From NCBI GenBank assembly GCA_030671565.1, contig DAOVIC010000053.1, positions 1-9,982 on the forward strand: DNA of 9,982 nucleotides, written 5' to 3'. The notes under the pieces were generated by a model. The model was not told the origin of the DNA. It saw only the letters and a list, made by a program, of their open reading frames with translations, and ran no database searches. Shown here piece by piece: positions 7,579 through 9,982 of the stretch (the stretch's first letter is position 1; each line of letters starts with the position of its first letter). The position numbers and the translations under genes are program-made. The stretch is from Anaerohalosphaeraceae bacterium (GTDB lineage Bacteria; Planctomycetota; Phycisphaerae; Sedimentisphaerales; Anaerohalosphaeraceae).

Positions 7579-7971
7579 CAAAATAAATTCTAATACCCTG
7601 AGCAGGTCGGGATAGATTGCCGCGGTCGTTACGCTGTGTATGCCCGCATGCTGGGCAGTCAGCACAACACACGAACTATCCGTGATTTTTTGCGGTTTCA
7701 GGCCCCTTCTGGCGTTGGGATCGACGACCGGTATGTGCATATTGTCAATTTTGATCGTCCCTGTGACATGATCCGGCAGTTCTGCGGTGATGCTAAGTCT
7801 CTTTTTACCGAGCATTTTGATATGCAGTTCATTGTCGCCGGCTGCAAATTTATATGTTGCGATATGATGGACCTGTATGCCCTTATCACTGCCGGGATCA
7901 ATTTTTTCAACATTACTATCGCTGTCCATAACCGATGTCCCAAGGAAGCTACCTGTAACTTTACGGTACAT
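7561..7971 (-). CDS. Small protein with a divergent CheW-like domain (tentative)
   Basis: The 136-residue product has an N-terminal tail of about 30 residues and then a segment that lines up by eye with CheW chemotaxis adaptors. An opening strand is followed by AAGDNELHI (43-51), then PDHVTGTIKI (66-75), IPVVDPNARRGL (80-91) and TDSSCVVLT (97-105). The family pattern is G-x-I-x-x-x-G-x-x-IPVVD-x-x-x-x-x-GL, then a TD and a hydrophobic strand. CheW links receptors to the kinase CheA. Here the usual NLRG reads KIDN, so the conserved Arg is lost, and the protein is slightly shorter than typical CheW. The minus strand is preferred over the overlapping plus-strand frame because it has the better domain-like composition and the terminator fits. 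The start is uncertain: neither the ATG at 7971 nor the one at 7929 has a strong ribosome site. No chemotaxis gene is nearby, so the role is unproven. Confidence 0.6.
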   Translation of the reverse strand: MYRKVTGSFLGTSVMDSDSNVEKIDPGSDKGIQVHHIATYKFAAGDNELHIKMLGKKRLSITAELPDHVTGTIKIDNMHIPVVDPNARRGLKPQKITDSSCVVLTAQHAGIHSVTTAAIYPDLLRVLEFILKNAEK

Positions 7972-8283
7972 ACTTTACAGCATATACCCTTATAACGCAA
8001 GCAGTGTTCCTATTTAATCTCTATATTTATTTATTTGTCTTAAAATCTTCCGTATCATGTCGCCAAAATCTTATAGATTTACCGAAATACAGCTTACTGC
8101 AAAGGCTGCCTTGTTTTTTAGTGTCAACAGTATGGCACTTATGGCTTATTTTTGGCTGCTATGCGGTATTTTTCTGCTGAAAGTTCCCGGAACCCGAAGA
8201 ATTGTTGAATATAATCACCTAATACTGTACTCTTGTCAGTATAAGAACTCTTTTAGCTGATCCATACAAAAGGTATGATGTAA
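7972..8283. other. 312-bp AT-rich intergenic region, divergent spacer
   Basis: This spacer separates the minus-strand CheW-like gene from the plus-strand pseudouridine synthase gene, so it should hold the promoters of both. The stretch at 8010-8050 is strongly AT-rich. A TATAAT at 8210-8215 and a TATAAG at 8240-8245 are possible -10 elements toward the right, but neither has a convincing -35 at 16-18 bp. An 11-bp perfect palindrome, GTTCC-C-GGAAC, sits at 8183-8193. A 67-codon open frame (8057-8260, +) lacks a ribosome site and is not called. No RNA gene is recognised. Confidence 0.5.
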
Positions 8284-9066
8284 ATGGTTGCCAAAAAATC
8301 CAAAAAACGTATTTCAAAATCGCCCGCTGATAAGCCTGGAAAGCAGCGTCTTCAAAAGGTACTTGCCGCAGCAGGTATCGACTCGCGCCGAAATTGCGAG
8401 GAATTGATACTTCAGGGCGAAGTAACTGTAAACGGCAAGGTGGTTAACAGCCTGCCTGTTTTTGTGGACCCGGACAAGGATACCATTGTTGTAAATGGCC
8501 GAAAAATCCAGGCCGCAGAGAAAGTCTACTACCTGTTGAATAAGCCAAAAAGTGTTATCTGTACTAATTCTGACCCGCAGGGACGCAGAAAGGCGATCGA
8601 TCTGATCGATACGCCGGATAGGATATTCTGCGTCGGCAGGCTTGATTTCGATACTACAGGGCTTATCATACTGACAAATGATTCCGAACTTGCGAACAGA
8701 CTGACTCATCCAAAGTACGAACTTTCCAAGGTATACGAAGTAACCCTTCGCGAACCCATAACGGGCGAAGCGATCGAGAAACTAAAAAAAGGTACCTTTC
8801 TTGCCGAAGGAAAAACATCCAAGGCGGCAGTGAAAGTCCTAAAGAGAAGTAAGCAGGGATCGCTTGTTGAGATAACAATACGGCAGGGACTAAACCGCCA
8901 GATTCGACGAATGTTTGCCAGGGTCGGGTATAAAGTAAAGGCCCTGCGCCGTACGAAAATAGGGAATATAAACATCAAGGGACTTGGCGTGGGCAAATAC
9001 AAACCCCTCACCGAAGGACAGGTCGCATATCTGATGAATGTTACTTCAACTAAGGCTACTCGCTAG
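8284..9066 (+). CDS. rluB: RluB/RsuA-family rRNA pseudouridine synthase
   Basis: This 260-residue enzyme isomerises a uridine of ribosomal RNA to pseudouridine. A lysine-rich N-terminal tail (1-20) is followed by an S4 RNA-binding domain (about 21-68, LQKVLAAAGIDSRRNCEELI) and then the catalytic domain, which opens with YYLLNKPKSVI. The catalytic aspartate is D121 in GRLDFDTTGLIILTND. The family's C-terminal motif LNRQIRRMFARVGYKV is intact. The linker and length fit RluB, which targets the large-subunit rRNA, better than the shorter RsuA, but the target uridine cannot be read from the sequence. An in-frame TAA at 8281-8283, directly before the ATG, rules out a longer product. AAAAGG at 8268-8273 supplies a ribosome site 10 nt upstream. 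In many bacteria this gene sits near scpB or smc; here smc is about 4.4 kb upstream and scpB is not in view. Confidence 0.93.
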   Translation: MVAKKSKKRISKSPADKPGKQRLQKVLAAAGIDSRRNCEELILQGEVTVNGKVVNSLPVFVDPDKDTIVVNGRKIQAAEKVYYLLNKPKSVICTNSDPQGRRKAIDLIDTPDRIFCVGRLDFDTTGLIILTNDSELANRLTHPKYELSKVYEVTLREPITGEAIEKLKKGTFLAEGKTSKAAVKVLKRSKQGSLVEITIRQGLNRQIRRMFARVGYKVKALRRTKIGNINIKGLGVGKYKPLTEGQVAYLMNVTSTKATR

Positions 9067-9073
9067 CTTTTTT
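9052..9073 (+). terminator. Candidate intrinsic terminator embedded in the end of the rluB-type gene
   Basis: AAGGCTA (9052-9058) can pair with TAGCTTT (9064-9070), including one G-U pair, around a 5-nt loop. The T-run 9068-9073 completes the element. The TAG stop codon of the pseudouridine synthase gene is inside the 3' arm. On the opposite strand there is no T-run, so it should act on rightward transcripts only. Confidence 0.35.
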
Positions 9074-9961
9074 GCGTTTCTTTCGTCTGGATTCGAATCG
9101 CTTTTCCTCGCGTTTTGTAGCGATCAAAAGTTTCTTATATGCTTCTTTTTCCACCAGGCCAAGCAAACCAAAAAATTTGGCTGCTCTTATCAGGCGTGCA
9201 TCTTTGCCCAGCACATAATGCAGCTTCGGATTGGCAGTTTCCATAATATCTATGATCTTATCGACTACTACCTGCGGATCGCCTGCATTCGGGATGATCG
9301 TTTTGAGCATCAGACGTAAAAACCCCTTGCTGTAGACATGCATTGGCGAGGCTGGATCGTATAAATTCTCCGCGACATTGGCATTTGCACCGATTATTTC
9401 CGTTCGGTGGTAACCGGGCTCTACGGAAACTACCTTTATATTGAAAGGTCTAAGTTCCGTTTGTATCGATTTTGAAAAACCGATCAGTGCGTGTTTACTG
9501 GCTGAATAGGCGGCGTTGAACATATGCCCGACAAGCCCTGCCAGCGAAGCGACGTTAATTATCATCCCCTGCTTTCTTTCGATCATCGAAGCGGCAACGG
9601 CCTTTGTCAAATTGACAGCGCCAAAATAGTTGGTCTCGAATATCCTCCTGGCTTCGGCATCGGTAAGATCCATGAAGGAACCCGTAATCAATATGCCGGC
9701 GTTGTTGATAAGTATGTCGATCGGGGCATATTTTTCGACAATATCGCAAATGGCATTTTGATCCGTAACATCAAGGACATCTATTGTCGCAGTGAGGCCT
9801 TCGCGCTTCAGGGCCTGCTCCAGAAGTTGGGCCTTGTCAACATTTCTCATGGTCGCGATACAATCATAGCCTTTCCTGGCGGCTGCGACAGCTGTCATCA
9901 TGCCAAATCCACTTGAGCAGCCTGTGATCAGGACCCGTTTTTTGCTGAAATTTTCACTCAT
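9056..9961 (-). CDS. Short-chain dehydrogenase/reductase (classical SDR)
   Basis: This 301-residue Rossmann-fold oxidoreductase uses NAD(P)H to oxidise or reduce a carbonyl/alcohol substrate that cannot be named from sequence. It shows every classical SDR landmark: the cofactor loop TGCSSGFG (13-20), Asp64 in the LDV segment, NNAG at 86-89, and the catalytic tetrad N111, S139, Y152 and K156 (YSASK). EPGYHRTE follows, where the family usually has PG-x-x-x-T. Arg39 at the end of the second strand (ATMRN) favours NADP(H) over NAD(H). The protein is longer than the roughly 250-residue core. The extra C-terminus holds a hydrophobic helix region (about 250-280) and a very basic tail (KREEKRFESRRKKRKK), similar in layout to 17-beta-HSD/retinol-dehydrogenase-like SDRs. 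Its 3' end overlaps the convergent pseudouridine synthase gene by 11 bp. The ATG lies 21 bp from the window edge and has no strong ribosome site, but residue 1 fits the family. Confidence 0.93.
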   Translation of the reverse strand: MSENFSKKRVLITGCSSGFGMMTAVAAARKGYDCIATMRNVDKAQLLEQALKREGLTATIDVLDVTDQNAICDIVEKYAPIDILINNAGILITGSFMDLTDAEARRIFETNYFGAVNLTKAVAASMIERKQGMIINVASLAGLVGHMFNAAYSASKHALIGFSKSIQTELRPFNIKVVSVEPGYHRTEIIGANANVAENLYDPASPMHVYSKGFLRLMLKTIIPNAGDPQVVVDKIIDIMETANPKLHYVLGKDARLIRAAKFFGLLGLVEKEAYKKLLIATKREEKRFESRRKKRKKASE

Positions 9962-9982
9962 ATTGGTTTTTCTTTTGTTACA

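Noticed and set aside
7636..7995. A 119-codon + strand open frame antisense to the CheW-like gene
   Set aside because: It is Cys/Phe/Ile-rich with no domain pattern and no ribosome site, whereas the opposite strand shows a CheW-like pattern and a terminator at its end.
8057..8260. A 67-codon + strand open frame with one hydrophobic stretch in the spacer before the rluB-type gene
   Set aside because: There is no ribosome binding site before its ATG, no recognisable domain, and the composition fits random AT-rich DNA. A real small membrane protein is not excluded.
8233..8261. TTGTCA as a -35 for the rluB-type gene
   Set aside because: No acceptable -10 hexamer occurs 16-18 bp downstream (the bases there read around AGCTGATC).

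Overview
The window looks like an ordinary chromosomal segment of a free-living bacterium with a moderate GC content (estimated by eye, a little under 50%). It has compact gene spacing and recognisable Shine-Dalgarno sites. The SMC hinge wording and the gene mix suggest a Planctomycetota lineage, perhaps Phycisphaerae or Sedimentisphaerales. That placement is inferred from memory of family style and is not demonstrated. I see no transposase, CRISPR array, tRNA, rRNA, phage gene or integrase.

Layout, left to right. (1) 2-199, +: the C-terminal end of an unrecognised protein. (2) 264-3845, +: a complete smc gene for the chromosome-condensing SMC ATPase, preceded by a leader that can form a hairpin. 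(3) 3919-5148 and 5168-6385, +: two adjacent M16-family peptidase-like genes. The first lacks the zinc site but keeps the Arg/Tyr substrate-site pair. The second keeps the zinc site but lacks the Arg/Tyr pair. They are most simply read as the two halves of one heterodimeric enzyme. (4) 6400-6438: a good sigma70-type promoter that overlaps one arm of an 8-bp inverted repeat, driving (5) 6460-7488, +: an acidic, low-complexity protein of unknown function. It carries one short motif resembling the N-terminal motif of FliM/FliN. (6) 7561-7971, -: a small convergent gene whose product resembles a divergent CheW domain. A likely bidirectional terminator lies at its 3' end. (7) 7972-8283: a 312-bp AT-rich spacer without a convincing gene. 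(8) 8284-9066, +: an RluB/RsuA-type pseudouridine synthase. (9) 9056-9961, -: a classical short-chain dehydrogenase that overlaps the end of the previous gene tail to tail.

The genes cover chromosome organisation (SMC), proteolysis (M16 pair), rRNA modification (RluB type) and small-molecule redox (SDR). They do not form one obvious pathway. The smc-M16-M16 block is co-directional with short gaps and may be cotranscribed. The acidic protein has its own promoter. The most interesting items are the complementary degeneration of the M16 pair, the convergent pair of acidic protein and CheW-like protein, and the inverted repeat around the internal promoter. I did not find convincing evidence of a wholly new biological system.
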